64,000 nucleotides of DNA from Shinella sp. XGS7 (GCF_020535565.1 NZ_CP084758.1:3857001-3921000), one strand, 5' to 3'; positions 14,954 through 24,411 are shown, counted from the stretch's first letter. The notes: generated by a model from the sequence alone, not told the origin. Program-made: numbers and translations.

Positions 14954-15607
14954 TCAGTGCCCGTGGCGCACGAGGCCCTGCAATGAAGACGGAAGTGCAT
15001 CTTCTAGCTGCGAGAATCTAAGTATCGTACCGCCATGTCGAGCGATCAGCAGATTGGCCGCTTCCTTGGAAGAAGTAGCCGGTAGGTTGCCACCGCGCAT
15101 CGGCCCCATGAGGTCCGACCCATGAACGAAGAAGGCCTGCTCTGCTGGCACCCAGCGGTCCGAGTTCATGGCTCGATCAGCACCTGCATCTTCGCTGTTC
15201 ACGTTGCTCACGTAGATGGCAGCGACACCGCTACGCTTTCGTCCGGGCGCAAAGCGATGGACCCGCTGCAGATAGTGAAAGAGGCTTAGCGGCGAGTCCA
15301 GAAAATGCGTGTCTCCGTCCGAGAATATAACCTGCGCGGCCCAGTGGGGATAGCGGGACGGGTACATCCCGCAAACCGGGCAGCGGGCATCGGCCGGCAC
15401 TTGACGTGCAGCAAAGCGTTCACCACTTCCACTCCATGGATACAGGGGAGCGAAGAAGCAGACCTCGTCCATCGCCGCCAAGTTCGTGGACGACGACGCA
15501 GGCGCTGCAGCCTGATTCCGCCGAATCAGGTATAGCCCGCAGCCGATCAAGGCAGCAGTTCCACCGGTGGCGAGCAAGGACAGCAAAGCGCGACGTCGAG
15601 CAGGCAT
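14954..15607 (-). CDS. second NosL-like copper protein
   Basis: A 217-aa protein with one N-terminal hydrophobic segment (ALLSLLATGGTAALIGCGLYLI) anchoring a periplasmic domain. The NosL signature appears as CPVCGM near residue 76, followed by AAQVIFSDGDTHFLDSP, with an HGSD motif and a His-rich end (RHGH). NosL proteins deliver Cu(I) for the NosZ copper sites. This one lies 7 bases after nosL, its ATG at 15607 chosen because it follows the nosL stop closely. It is only distantly similar to the upstream nosL and keeps the full CxxCGM where nosL has CSLDGM. Probably a second copper chaperone for N2O reductase. Confidence 0.8.
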   Translation of the reverse strand: MPARRRALLSLLATGGTAALIGCGLYLIRRNQAAAPASSSTNLAAMDEVCFFAPLYPWSGSGERFAARQVPADARCPVCGMYPSRYPHWAAQVIFSDGDTHFLDSPLSLFHYLQRVHRFAPGRKRSGVAAIYVSNVNSEDAGADRAMNSDRWVPAEQAFFVHGSDLMGPMRGGNLPATSSKEAANLLIARHGGTILRFSQLEDALPSSLQGLVRHGH

Positions 15608-15614
15608 GCGCCAC

Positions 15615-16163
15615 TCACATTCGGGTGTCATGCAGGGCGCCACCGCTCAAGTCCACCATATCGGGCTTGATCTCGGCATAGCGCAGCACGCGGCCGCCCC
15701 ACTGCTGTGCGAAGCCCTGGGCGGCGCGCTCGTCGGCAAAGCTGGCGGCCGTCGGCCCCATCGATCCGTGGCGCTTGCTGCCCAGCACATAGATGGCCTG
15801 GCGTGCGTCGATCCAGTGGCCCACCGGCTTGTCCCAGTCGGCCTTGCCCATGTCCTGGACATGCGCGGCCAGCACGGGGCGCAGCTGCTCGGGCTTCAGC
15901 AAGGTGGCCAGAAGTTCCACGCTGTCGCAGAACCAGGCCACCTCGCTATCGCCCTTGTGGATGATCTGGCCCTTGGGACCGGGGTAGTCGGACAGCAGCA
16001 TGCCGTCCAGCGAACAGCTCGACTGCGCGGCGATCTCGCGCGGCCGGCCGGCGTCCCCGGCATCGTCTTCCTTGCGGCCGCAGGCGGCCAGACCCAGGGT
16101 GGCGAGGGCGGCGCAGCCGCAGAGCAGGCGGCGCCGGCTGGTGGGGGTGTCGATCAGGTTCAT
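15615..16163 (-). CDS. nosL: NosL copper chaperone lipoprotein
   Basis: A 182-aa lipoprotein that supplies copper to NosZ. An Arg-rich start (SRRRLLCGCAALATLGLAACG) gives a twin-arginine-like or lipoprotein signal with a lipobox Cys. CSLDGM (about residue 50) replaces the usual CxxCGM, so one of the two cysteines is Asp here. The ATG at 16163 overlaps the nosY stop by 4 bases, indicating translational coupling; an earlier in-frame ATG at 16178 would lie inside nosY. Confidence 0.9.
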   Translation of the reverse strand: MNLIDTPTSRRRLLCGCAALATLGLAACGRKEDDAGDAGRPREIAAQSSCSLDGMLLSDYPGPKGQIIHKGDSEVAWFCDSVELLATLLKPEQLRPVLAAHVQDMGKADWDKPVGHWIDARQAIYVLGSKRHGSMGPTAASFADERAAQGFAQQWGGRVLRYAEIKPDMVDLSGGALHDTRM

Positions 16164-16996
16164 GGCTTGAATCTCCATCCCGCCAGCGCCAGCGGCAGCA
16201 CGATCCAGGCCGCCATCGCACCGCCCATCAGCCAGGGACTTCCCAGCGCGGGTGGCACGACGCTGGCGAGGCCGTACAGGCGCCGCATATCGTCCAGCGA
16301 GAACACATTGAGGATGCGGAACAGATCCGCGGGGTTGAGCAGCAGCAGGTAGGCGAATCCGTCACCGCTGAGCGGACCCAGCTCGCCGGCGCTGGCCACC
16401 AGCAGTCCCAGCAGCAGCAGGTCGAACACCAGCACCAGCAGGAACCACAGCGCGATGGCCAGGCCGGAGGCACGGGTCCGGTCACGGGCCAGCACCGACA
16501 GCAGCATCGCCAGGCTCAGGAAGGCCAGCCCCAGCAGCACCGAGCTGAACACGAAGCCGCCGTAGTGGTACAGGCCGGCGGCGCCGAAGCGCTGCCACAG
16601 CAGGGCAGCCACCAGCGAAAAGCCCGCCAGGGTGGACAGCACCAGCGCTGCCGCCAGGCCCAGGTACTTGCCCAGCAGCAGCTCCAGGCGCGTGATGGGC
16701 AGGGCCAGCAGCAGATCCAGCGAGCCGCGCTCGCGCTCGCCGACGATGGCATCGAAGCCGAGCAGCAGCGCGATCAGCGGGATCAGGTAGATCACCAGCG
16801 AGACCAGGCTGGCGATGGTGGCCTCGATGGAGCGCGGCCCGATCTGGCCCTGGGCGGCGCTGCCGAAGTAGGTGATGGCCAGCGAGAACACCGTGAACAC
16901 CAGGGCCACGGCCAGCACCCAGCGCTTGCGCACCCGGTCGCTGAACTCCTTGGCCGCCAGCGCACCGATCTGGCGGGTCTGCAGTCCGTCCTTCAT
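16160..16996 (-). CDS. nosY: NosY, ABC transporter permease for NosZ maturation
   Basis: A 278-aa inner-membrane protein with about six hydrophobic segments. It has the NosY/ABC-2 pattern FSDRVRKRWVLAVAL at the start, then the DAIVGERERGSLDLLLALP motif (about residues 80-100) that contacts the ATPase. It works with NosF and periplasmic NosD to provide sulfur or copper for the CuZ cluster of N2O reductase. The start overlaps the nosF stop by 4 bases (ATGA). Confidence 0.93.
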   Translation of the reverse strand: MKDGLQTRQIGALAAKEFSDRVRKRWVLAVALVFTVFSLAITYFGSAAQGQIGPRSIEATIASLVSLVIYLIPLIALLLGFDAIVGERERGSLDLLLALPITRLELLLGKYLGLAAALVLSTLAGFSLVAALLWQRFGAAGLYHYGGFVFSSVLLGLAFLSLAMLLSVLARDRTRASGLAIALWFLLVLVFDLLLLGLLVASAGELGPLSGDGFAYLLLLNPADLFRILNVFSLDDMRRLYGLASVVPPALGSPWLMGGAMAAWIVLPLALAGWRFKP

Positions 16997-17961
16997 GCGG
17001 CCTCCGGCACGGCAGGGCCCGGGAGTGCCGAAGCCTCACGGAGCTCGAAGTAGATGTCTTCCAATGTCGGCTCCTGCACGCTGAGATCCTGCAGCGGCAG
17101 CACGGCCAGGCGCTGGAGCAGGTCCATCTTCAAGGCGCGCGGGCAGGCCAGGCTGGCCTGCTGGGCACTCTGGCGCAGCCAGCCCAGCCCGGGCAGGGCG
17201 GCAAGCTGCGCGGGCAGCCTGTCCAGCAGCGCAGCGTCGGCCTGCACGCGCAGCTGCAGCGGCTTCGCCGATCGCTCGCGCAGCGCCTTGACCGAGCCCT
17301 GCGCGCACAGGCGTCCGTTCGACAGCATGGCCAGCGCATCCACGCGCTGCTCCAGCTCGGCCAGGATGTGCGAGCTGATCACCAAAGTGACGCCGCGCGC
17401 GCGCAGCCGGTCCAGCTGCGCGTAGAACTCGCGGATCGCGCTCGGGTCGAGACCGGAGGTCGGTTCGTCCAGCACGAGAAGGCGCGGGCGGCCGATCAGC
17501 GTCTGGGCAAGGCCGACGCGCTGGCGCATGCCCTTGGAATACTCGCGCACCGGCCGGCGTCCCGCATGCGCCAGCCCCACCTCCTCCAGCAGGGCGGCGC
17601 ACTGGGACAGCGGCGCGCCCTTGATGCGCGCGAAGAAGCGCAGGGTCTCCAGGCCGTCGAGATTGTCGTAGAGCACCAGGTTCTCGGGCAGATAGCCCAG
17701 GCGGCGGCGCGCCTCGCGGAAGTTGCGGCCGCCGACCTCGCAGCCATCGACCCACAGCCGGCCGCGGCTCGGCTCGATCAGACCCAGCACCAGCTTGAAC
17801 AAGGTGCTCTTGCCGGCGCCGTTGTGTCCGATCAGGCCGAAGAGCTGGCCCCGTGGCACGGCCAGGTCCACGCCGTCAAGCGCCCTCAGCAGCGCGCCCC
17901 CCTGCCCGTATTGCTTGACCACGCCTTGCAGGCGCAGCGCGTCAGCGGAATTGCTTGTCAC
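16993..17961 (-). CDS. nosF: NosF, ABC transporter ATPase
   Basis: A 322-aa ATP-binding subunit of NosDFY. Walker A is GHNGAGKST, the signature is EYSKGMRQRVGLAQ, and Walker B is LLVLDEPTSGLDP. The GTG at 17961 is chosen because it has GGAG 8 bases upstream and its coding begins inside the last 20 bases of nosD; no ATG is near. The C-terminal ~90 residues form the small domain of the NosF/CcmA-like ATPases. Confidence 0.93.
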   Translation of the reverse strand: MTSNSADALRLQGVVKQYGQGGALLRALDGVDLAVPRGQLFGLIGHNGAGKSTLFKLVLGLIEPSRGRLWVDGCEVGGRNFREARRRLGYLPENLVLYDNLDGLETLRFFARIKGAPLSQCAALLEEVGLAHAGRRPVREYSKGMRQRVGLAQTLIGRPRLLVLDEPTSGLDPSAIREFYAQLDRLRARGVTLVISSHILAELEQRVDALAMLSNGRLCAQGSVKALRERSAKPLQLRVQADAALLDRLPAQLAALPGLGWLRQSAQQASLACPRALKMDLLQRLAVLPLQDLSVQEPTLEDIYFELREASALPGPAVPEAA

Positions 17962-19252
17962 GCCATTCGCTCCAGTTCTTGTGTTGCGGCTGCATGGCCG
18001 GGTGTGCGTCCACCACGCTGGGAACGCGCAACACCGGGAACTGCTGGCCCAGCAGGCGCAGCGCCTGCACCGCGGGGCTGCCCAGCAGCAGCTTGACGCT
18101 GGGATGCCGCCACTGAAGACGGTCCACCAGATCGTTGGCTTCGTAGGGAAGATCACCCAGGCCGTCGCCATCGCGGTCCCAGCCCAGGTAGTTGTCCCAG
18201 TGATTGCCCTGCCCTCGCCCGCCGGTGCGCGCGTCGCCCCAGGGCTCGTCCCGGGCGCCCACATAGCGCACCTGCTCGCGGTTGGCGATGAAGTCGTTGC
18301 GCTGGACCACATTGCGGGTGGAGCCGGCCGAAAGGTGCACGCCGACGCGGTTGTCCACCACCAGATTGCCGCGCAGCGTCGCGTACTCGACGTCGTAGAT
18401 GAAGAAGCCGCGGTTGTTGCCCGCGACGATGTTGTCCTCGATCACCGAGTCCTGCAGCGTGCGCAGCATGATGCCGAAATCGCTATTGCCCCAGGTGCGG
18501 TTGCGGCGCACGACCTGGTCGCGCACCTCCATCAGCGCCAGCCCGCCCCGGTTGAGGTAGCTGTCGTTGTCCTCCCACAGGTTGTAGTAGGAGTTCATGT
18601 AGTGGGTGCCGTAGCGGCTGTGATGCAGCTTGTTGGCGCGGAACTCGGCATGGTGCGAGACATCTACATAGAGGGCGTCGCGCACGAAGCTGATGTTGTT
18701 ACCGATGATGCGGGCCTGACGCGTGTTGTAGAGCTGGATGCCGTTGCCGCGCTGCGCGGAGTTGATGTCGCGCAGACCCGTGATCAGGTTGTGCTCGATG
18801 CGGACCTCATCGGCCTTCTCTATCCACAGGCCGAAGAGGTTGTAGACCAGGTCGCAGCGCCGCACCAGGGCGCGGTGGCTGCCGGGCTGGATGTAGATGC
18901 CGGCCTGCTGAGCCTTCAGATCGTGGCCGGAGTCACGCACGATCAGGCCCTCGAGGCTCACATCGGTGGCGGCCACGCGTATGGTGTCGCCGCGCTGACC
19001 GCCGCTGAGCGTGGGCCGATCGATGCCGCGCAGCGTCAGCGGCTTGCTGATGCGCAGGTTCTCGTCATAGAAGCCGCGCTCGATCTCCAGCACATCGCCC
19101 GGGGCGGCTCGCTCGATGGCTTGCTGGATGGACTCTCCCGGCCGCACCCGCCAGGTTCCGGCCAGGGCCGTGCCCTGCGGCAGCAGGGCCAGCAGCGCCA
19201 GCTGCATCAGGACGAGCGCCCGCCACGGCCGACCGGCGTCGGGCGGCTTCAT
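17942..19252 (-). CDS. nosD: NosD, periplasmic maturation factor
   Basis: A 436-aa protein with a signal peptide (LVLMQLALLALLPQGTALA) and a right-handed beta-helix of the CASH/NosD type from about residue 60 to 360, seen as regularly spaced N and D ladder residues (NLFGLWIEKADEVRIEHNL). It supports assembly of the CuZ site in NosZ with NosF and NosY. ATG at 19252 overlaps the nosR stop by 4 bases. The region just before the C-terminus (DEPWGDARTGGRGQGN) matches the conserved NosD end. Confidence 0.93.
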   Translation of the reverse strand: MKPPDAGRPWRALVLMQLALLALLPQGTALAGTWRVRPGESIQQAIERAAPGDVLEIERGFYDENLRISKPLTLRGIDRPTLSGGQRGDTIRVAATDVSLEGLIVRDSGHDLKAQQAGIYIQPGSHRALVRRCDLVYNLFGLWIEKADEVRIEHNLITGLRDINSAQRGNGIQLYNTRQARIIGNNISFVRDALYVDVSHHAEFRANKLHHSRYGTHYMNSYYNLWEDNDSYLNRGGLALMEVRDQVVRRNRTWGNSDFGIMLRTLQDSVIEDNIVAGNNRGFFIYDVEYATLRGNLVVDNRVGVHLSAGSTRNVVQRNDFIANREQVRYVGARDEPWGDARTGGRGQGNHWDNYLGWDRDGDGLGDLPYEANDLVDRLQWRHPSVKLLLGSPAVQALRLLGQQFPVLRVPSVVDAHPAMQPQHKNWSEWRDKQFR

Positions 19253-21882
19253 GCGCTCAGCCCTCCCAGAGCCTTGAGCGCCAGGAAGAGTGCCGCGCCG
19301 ATCAGCAGGTTCTTGAAGCCAACATAGCTGAGCATGTCCATCCATCCCGCCACGCGGTAATTGGCGCGCCACCAGGGGCCGTCCTTCACATAGCGGCGGC
19401 CGCCCATGCGTATCAGCACCTCGTAGACGCTCCAGCCGAACCACCAGGCGATGATGGCCGCCGAGGACAGCCTGCCCTGCGCTGCCAGCAGCCAGGCCAG
19501 GCTGGCGGCCAGGGCCAGCGAGAAGCCTGCCACCTGCAGCGCGCGCTGGCTCTTCCAGCCCTCCCGACTCCAGGGCCAGAGGTGGTCGCGGATCTCCAGC
19601 AGCAGCACCTGCCAGGCGCTCATCGCGCCGCGCGCGGCATAGGGCCGGGCCGGCTCGGTGGGCAGGCGCGGGTCCGGCCCCTGCGCGGCCTTGGGCGAGA
19701 TGGCCGGCACCGCGTCGATGGGGATGTAGTAGCCGTCCCGGCCAATGGGCGTGATCAGCAGCCCGTCGCGCTCGCGGCGCTTGCGCTCCCGGGCCAGCGG
19801 CGGGCAACCCTTCTGGTCGGTATAGAGCACCATGCAGTCCAGGCAGTGCAGGCATTCGCGGTGGTCGATGCGGCCGTCCGCATCGATGGCCTGGGCGCCG
19901 CAGCCCACGGCGCAGGCACGGCAGGAATTGCAGTCCTGCTTGCGCCTGAGGCCGAACCAGCGGAAGGTGCTGGGCATGGCCAGCGAAGCGCCCAGCGGGC
20001 ACAGGTACTTGCAGTAGGGACGCTCGATGAACAACGACAGTCCCAGCAGCGAGGCGACGAAGAGCCCGTAGGGCCAGGCACGGTTGAACACGCCCACCAG
20101 GAAGGTGGTCTTGAAGGGCTCCACCTCGGCCAGCATCTCGGCGCGCCCCATATCGAACATCGAGACTGCCAGCAGGCCGAAGAAGATCGCGTACTTCAGC
20201 CACTTGAGCCTGTCGTGCAGGGCCTGGGGCACGGGCTTCTGCCAGCGCCGCAGGCCCAGCTTGCGGGCGATCTTGAAGATCGCCTCCGAGAGCGAACCGA
20301 AGGGACACATCCAGCCGCAGAACAGGCCGCGCCCGAACAGGAACACGGTGGCGATGATGAAGATCCAGAACACGAAGATGAAGGGGTCGCTCAGGAACAG
20401 GGCCCAGGTCCACTGGAACAGCAGGCTGTGGAACCAGGTCAGCACCTGGGTGATCGAAGGCTGCGCCATCAGGCCGAAGCCCACGAAGACGATGGACAGG
20501 GCCCAGGCGCTGTACTTGAAACCGTTGACCGGCCATTTGTTCTTGTGGGTGGACAGGCGCGTGAGCCGCTCGCGCAGTGCGTAGACCACGGTCACGCCCA
20601 GCAGCAGCGCGGCAAACAGCGCGATCTTCAGGGCCTGGCTTTTCCAGATTCGCAGCCAGGGCGCATCGGGCTCGAGCACCGCGGGCCGGCCGCCCTGCAG
20701 CAGCTCGGCCGGCAACCAGTATTTGCTCTCGAAGACCGCGAAGCTTCGGTGGCCGGTGGCGCGATCCACCCGGTTGCCCAGAAAGGCCAGCTTCCAGGGA
20801 TAGGCGGCCGAGAAGCTGGCCGAACGGACCACGAAGATGGCCGACTCGGTATAGGCCGGTGCCCCCGCGGCTTCCAGCCCGTAGAGATTGATCGCATCGA
20901 GGTCGCGGAAGGTGAAGGCATCGGCGCCCTGCTTGAGCTGCACCCGGTCGTAGATGCCGCCGCGCACGAAGCCCGAGCCCTTGAAGGACTCGGCACCGGC
21001 GCTGCGCACGATGAAGAAGGCCTGCTCGCCCTCCTTGAGGCGCGATCGCAGGCTGGCGTAGGCCCCTTCGCCCAGCAGGCTGCGGCCCAGGTCGGGGTGG
21101 TTCAGATCGCCGAACCACAGCTCGATGAAGGGTTCGGCCGCCGGAGCCAGGCCCACCTGCTCGGGCTTGACGCGCAGCTGCTGCACCGCGCCCATGGCCT
21201 GCAGCTCGCTCCAGCTATAGCGCCGCCCGCTCTCCCGCCAACGCGCGGGCTCGCGCACGGTGGGCGCGATGATGCCGACCTGGCGCGCCACCGCGCTGCC
21301 GGAGAGCTGCATCACCTGGTTCTGCGCCACCACGGTGACGGTGGCGCCGGAGATCGCATCCACACCCAGCACGTTCTCGTCGGGACGCGACGGGCCGACC
21401 TCGATCTGGTCCTTGACCGACTTGCCCAGGTACTGCTCGTTGAACTTGATCAGGGCCGCTTCCGGAATGCCCAGCAGCAGGATGGGCTCGGAATGCTTGA
21501 GCACCTTGACGCCCACGTAGCGGCCGGTCGTGTCCATGCCGATCAGCGTGACCACGGGCTTGCCCGAGTAGGCCGGGGTGTCCGTGATGTCGGTGGACAG
21601 CATCACGTAGCCCAGCAGCGCGGGCTTGCCCGCGGCATCCGGTGCACCGTAGGCCTCGACATAGGGCGGCTGGCCGCGGCGCAGCGAGAAGCTGGTGGCG
21701 CCGGGAAACACCTCCTTGCAGGGCAGCAGCGCGCACAGATCGGGCGCGGTGGCGAGATCGGGCGGCAGCTGGGCCTCGTAGGCCTGCTGCCCAGGGGCGG
21801 CCTGCGCACAGGCGGCCACCAGGAAAAAAACCGCGGCCAGCGCCCGGAGGCAGGCCGCGAACAGTCTGTCGACTAGCGTCAT
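19249..21882 (-). CDS. nosR: NosR, FMN/iron-sulfur membrane electron donor and regulator
   Basis: An 877-aa polytopic flavoprotein that feeds quinol electrons to NosZ and is needed for nos expression in known systems. Signal peptide, then a periplasmic FMN-binding domain with the flavinylation motif DAISGAT (about residue 175). Several membrane helices follow, with two CxxxCP motifs (CGWMCP, CKYLCP) and a ferredoxin-type region CNSCRACAVGC/CLHCLDC. About 110-130 residues with two or three extra hydrophobic stretches follow the cluster region, making it longer than the usual ~720-760 aa. The ATG at 21882 is chosen for the signal peptide start. Confidence 0.93.
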   Translation of the reverse strand: MTLVDRLFAACLRALAAVFFLVAACAQAAPGQQAYEAQLPPDLATAPDLCALLPCKEVFPGATSFSLRRGQPPYVEAYGAPDAAGKPALLGYVMLSTDITDTPAYSGKPVVTLIGMDTTGRYVGVKVLKHSEPILLLGIPEAALIKFNEQYLGKSVKDQIEVGPSRPDENVLGVDAISGATVTVVAQNQVMQLSGSAVARQVGIIAPTVREPARWRESGRRYSWSELQAMGAVQQLRVKPEQVGLAPAAEPFIELWFGDLNHPDLGRSLLGEGAYASLRSRLKEGEQAFFIVRSAGAESFKGSGFVRGGIYDRVQLKQGADAFTFRDLDAINLYGLEAAGAPAYTESAIFVVRSASFSAAYPWKLAFLGNRVDRATGHRSFAVFESKYWLPAELLQGGRPAVLEPDAPWLRIWKSQALKIALFAALLLGVTVVYALRERLTRLSTHKNKWPVNGFKYSAWALSIVFVGFGLMAQPSITQVLTWFHSLLFQWTWALFLSDPFIFVFWIFIIATVFLFGRGLFCGWMCPFGSLSEAIFKIARKLGLRRWQKPVPQALHDRLKWLKYAIFFGLLAVSMFDMGRAEMLAEVEPFKTTFLVGVFNRAWPYGLFVASLLGLSLFIERPYCKYLCPLGASLAMPSTFRWFGLRRKQDCNSCRACAVGCGAQAIDADGRIDHRECLHCLDCMVLYTDQKGCPPLARERKRRERDGLLITPIGRDGYYIPIDAVPAISPKAAQGPDPRLPTEPARPYAARGAMSAWQVLLLEIRDHLWPWSREGWKSQRALQVAGFSLALAASLAWLLAAQGRLSSAAIIAWWFGWSVYEVLIRMGGRRYVKDGPWWRANYRVAGWMDMLSYVGFKNLLIGAALFLALKALGGLSA

Positions 21883-21953
21883 CTGAGCTCTCTTTGTCTG
21901 CCACCCCTGCCGGCCGGCTCGAGTGGCCGGCAGCGGTGGCATCGTGCGCGGCC

Positions 21954-23897
21954 TCAGGCCTCCACGATCATGCGCGTGCGCATCTCCAGGTGCAGGGCGT
22001 GGCAGAAGTGCGTGCAGTAGCACCAGTACACGCCCGGCTCGCCAGCGGTGAAGGTCACCGAGGCCGTCTCCTGCGGGTTCACGATGAAGTTCACGTTGTG
22101 ATTGGGGATCGCGAAGCCGTGCGTCAGGTCCTCGATCTTGTCGAGGTTGGTCAGGATCAGGGTCACCTCGTCGCCCTTCTTGACCTTGAACTCGCGCAGC
22201 GAGAAGGCCGGGGCCTGAGAGGTCATCTTGACCGTCACCTTCTTGCCGTTGCGCACCACGCCGGACTCCTTGGGGTCCTTGACCGCATGGGGGAAGTCGT
22301 CCAGGGCATAGACCTGCTTGGGCTTGAGGAGATCGCGCTTGAAGATGATGAAGTCATGCGGCTCGCCGCGCACCGGGTGGTCGGCCAGCAGCACCATCTT
22401 GTCGCCGGAGATGTCGATGAGCTGGTCGTTCTCCGGCTTCAGCGGGCCGACATTGAGGAAGCGGTCCTTGGAGAACTTGCACAGGCACACCAGCCAGTCG
22501 TTGGAGGCGTCCAGCGTCTCGCCCATCACCGTCTTGAGGTGGCCGGGCTGGTACTGCACGTCGAGCTTGTCCTTGATCGGATTGATCTTCTCGCCGGCAT
22601 AGGCGCGGATGGCCTCGTCGATGTTCCACTTCACCACCTGGCTGTCGAGGAAGAGCGAGGTGTAGGCATTGCCGCGGCCGTCGAAGGCGGTGTGCAGCGG
22701 GCCGAGGCCGATCTCGACCTCGGCCACGATGGCGTTGTCGATCTTCTCGCTCTTGCCCTCGAACCAGTCCAGCACCTTGGCCAGCTCGATCACGGTGGCC
22801 GTGGGCGAGAGCTTGCCGGCGCAGATGAAGTACTTCTGGTCGGGGCTGGCGTTCACGCCGTGCGGGTTCTTGGGCACGGAGACATAGGCGGTGAGCGCGG
22901 TGCGCGGATCCTTGTTGGAGTCGCGCGTGCCGTCCACCACCGGCACCTTGGAGCTGCCAATGGTCTTGAACTTCCCGGCCTTGACCGCTTCCTCGATGCG
23001 CGCGATGTTGAAGAACAGGCAGGCATCGCGCTCGGCGGACATCATGTCCTCGTAGTGCGCGCCCATTTCGGTGTTGTACTGGTTGGTGGCTGCCAACTTG
23101 CCGTCGTAGGATGTGGCCGTCAGATCGCAGTTTCCGTCGATCAGCACCTGCCAGCGCAGTTCCATGGTCTCCGCATCCACGCAGCTGAACAGGGAGCGGT
23201 ACTTGCTGTGATCATCGCTGCCGGCATTGGGCAGAGGGGTGGCGAACTCGCCGCCGCAGAAGACCCGTGTCGTGTAGTTGATCTTGGGGTCCACCGGGTC
23301 GCGCTTGTCCGGGAAGATGCCGTGGAAGCCCTGCACATTGGGCAGCTGGGTGATCTTGTCGCAGACGAAGTAGTCCAGGCGGATGCGGGCGATCCGGCTG
23401 TTGATCTTGTCGTTGATCCAGGCATAGCGCCCGTCGTAGTTGCCATCCTTGTAGGAGGCATGGGTGTGGTGGGTGTCGCCCACGGTGTAGCGCAGCGAGC
23501 CGTCGGGCTTGGTGCCCATGACCTTCTTGGACTCGTTGGTGATGCCCCAGCCCACCAGCGCATCCGGCACGAAGCAGGGAATGCGCAGCAGCTCCCGGCC
23601 CGAAGGCAGGCCCAGCACGCGCATATCGCCCGTGTGGCCGCCACTCCAGAGTCCGTAGTAGCTGTCGAGCTCACCGGGCTTGAGGTGCGTGCTGTTGGCC
23701 TCGCCGCCATGTGCGCCTGCAGCGGTGCCGCTGGCGGCCGGGGCGGCAGCGCCCTCACCCTTCTTGTCGGCGCAGGCGGCCGCACCCAGGGTCAGGCCGG
23801 CAAGTGCCGCGCTGTTGATGAAGCGGCGTCGCGCCAGGCCCTGGGGGGCGGGGGTGCCGCTCATCGCGCCGGAGTTCTTCTTGTCTTCTTCTTTCAT
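21954..23897 (-). CDS. nosZ: NosZ, nitrous-oxide reductase (clade I)
   Basis: A 647-aa periplasmic copper enzyme that reduces N2O to N2. A twin-arginine signal (RRRFINSAALAGLTLGAAACA) marks clade I Tat export. The seven-bladed propeller begins with the histidine motif DTHHTHAS (CuZ ligands), and the C-terminal cupredoxin has the CuA motif CYCTHFCHALHLEM. The ATG at 23897 has GAGGTGAG before it. nosZ precedes nosR here (nosZRDFYL), the order seen in many betaproteobacteria and unlike Pseudomonas nosRZDFYL. Confidence 0.97.
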   Translation of the reverse strand: MKEEDKKNSGAMSGTPAPQGLARRRFINSAALAGLTLGAAACADKKGEGAAAPAASGTAAGAHGGEANSTHLKPGELDSYYGLWSGGHTGDMRVLGLPSGRELLRIPCFVPDALVGWGITNESKKVMGTKPDGSLRYTVGDTHHTHASYKDGNYDGRYAWINDKINSRIARIRLDYFVCDKITQLPNVQGFHGIFPDKRDPVDPKINYTTRVFCGGEFATPLPNAGSDDHSKYRSLFSCVDAETMELRWQVLIDGNCDLTATSYDGKLAATNQYNTEMGAHYEDMMSAERDACLFFNIARIEEAVKAGKFKTIGSSKVPVVDGTRDSNKDPRTALTAYVSVPKNPHGVNASPDQKYFICAGKLSPTATVIELAKVLDWFEGKSEKIDNAIVAEVEIGLGPLHTAFDGRGNAYTSLFLDSQVVKWNIDEAIRAYAGEKINPIKDKLDVQYQPGHLKTVMGETLDASNDWLVCLCKFSKDRFLNVGPLKPENDQLIDISGDKMVLLADHPVRGEPHDFIIFKRDLLKPKQVYALDDFPHAVKDPKESGVVRNGKKVTVKMTSQAPAFSLREFKVKKGDEVTLILTNLDKIEDLTHGFAIPNHNVNFIVNPQETASVTFTAGEPGVYWCYCTHFCHALHLEMRTRMIVEA

Positions 23898-23917
23898 GGT
23901 CTCACCTCTTGGGTTGA

Positions 23918-24301
23918 TCAAACGGAATCGGGTGGCCCTCGCGCGGGAGGCATGGGGGCCGCGAATAGGAAGGGGGCCGGCACGGCCGGCCGCTGGGCCA
24001 GCGGCCGGTCAGGCCCACCAAAGCTGCTGCCCTGCGGCGCCGGCGGCGGGGCCGCGACGGTGGCGGCCAGACATTGCGCGCAATCCGGCAGGTCCGGGAT
24101 CGCCGCGTGACCCGTCTCGACGGGCTCGCCCCGGCTCAGGTCGACCAGGCGCGACATCCCGGCGCCGGAGCACACCAGGGTCAGCACCGCCGGCCGCAGC
24201 AGCGGCGCTGCACAGGCCAGGCCCCAGCTCAGCAGCAGGCCGGCGAGCACCCAGCGGCACAGGCTGGGCCGCGATGCGCGGCGGAACAGGGCATGGAACA
24301 T
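23918..24301 (-). CDS. DUF2946-like small secreted protein
   Basis: A 127-aa protein with an N-terminal signal or anchor (CRWVLAGLLLSWGLACAAPLL) and a short domain containing VCSGAG and DCAQC, followed by a Pro/Ala-rich tail. This arrangement resembles DUF2946 proteins, which often sit beside copper and nos genes. It stops 20 bases before nosZ and so probably leads the nos operon. Function unknown; metal handling is a guess from the cysteines and position. Confidence 0.6.
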   Translation of the reverse strand: MFHALFRRASRPSLCRWVLAGLLLSWGLACAAPLLRPAVLTLVCSGAGMSRLVDLSRGEPVETGHAAIPDLPDCAQCLAATVAAPPPAPQGSSFGGPDRPLAQRPAVPAPFLFAAPMPPARGPPDSV

Positions 24302-24397
24302 AGGACGGAAGCGGGCGGTGGGCGCAGTGGCGGGTGACGGTGGTCGAATGGCCTTCTCGGGCCAGGCGCATCCTCTCCATCGGGGCGCATGGCCGCC

Positions 24398-24411
24398 TTA
24401 AACCAGGTCAA
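24398..24411. promoter_or_regulatory. Fnr/Dnr-type box in nos divergent promoter region
   Basis: TTAAA-CCAG-GTCAA: one good half-site (GTCAA) and one weak one. It lies between the minus-strand nos operon (start 24301) and the plus-strand cytochrome c gene (24519), about 100 bp from each. It is the only such dyad I see in this 217-bp gap. Confidence 0.4.

Noticed and set aside
17942-21118. Reading the nosD frame as one 1058-residue protein
   Set aside because: The upstream part is out-of-frame nosR; the signal peptide and ATGA coupling set the nosD start at 19252.
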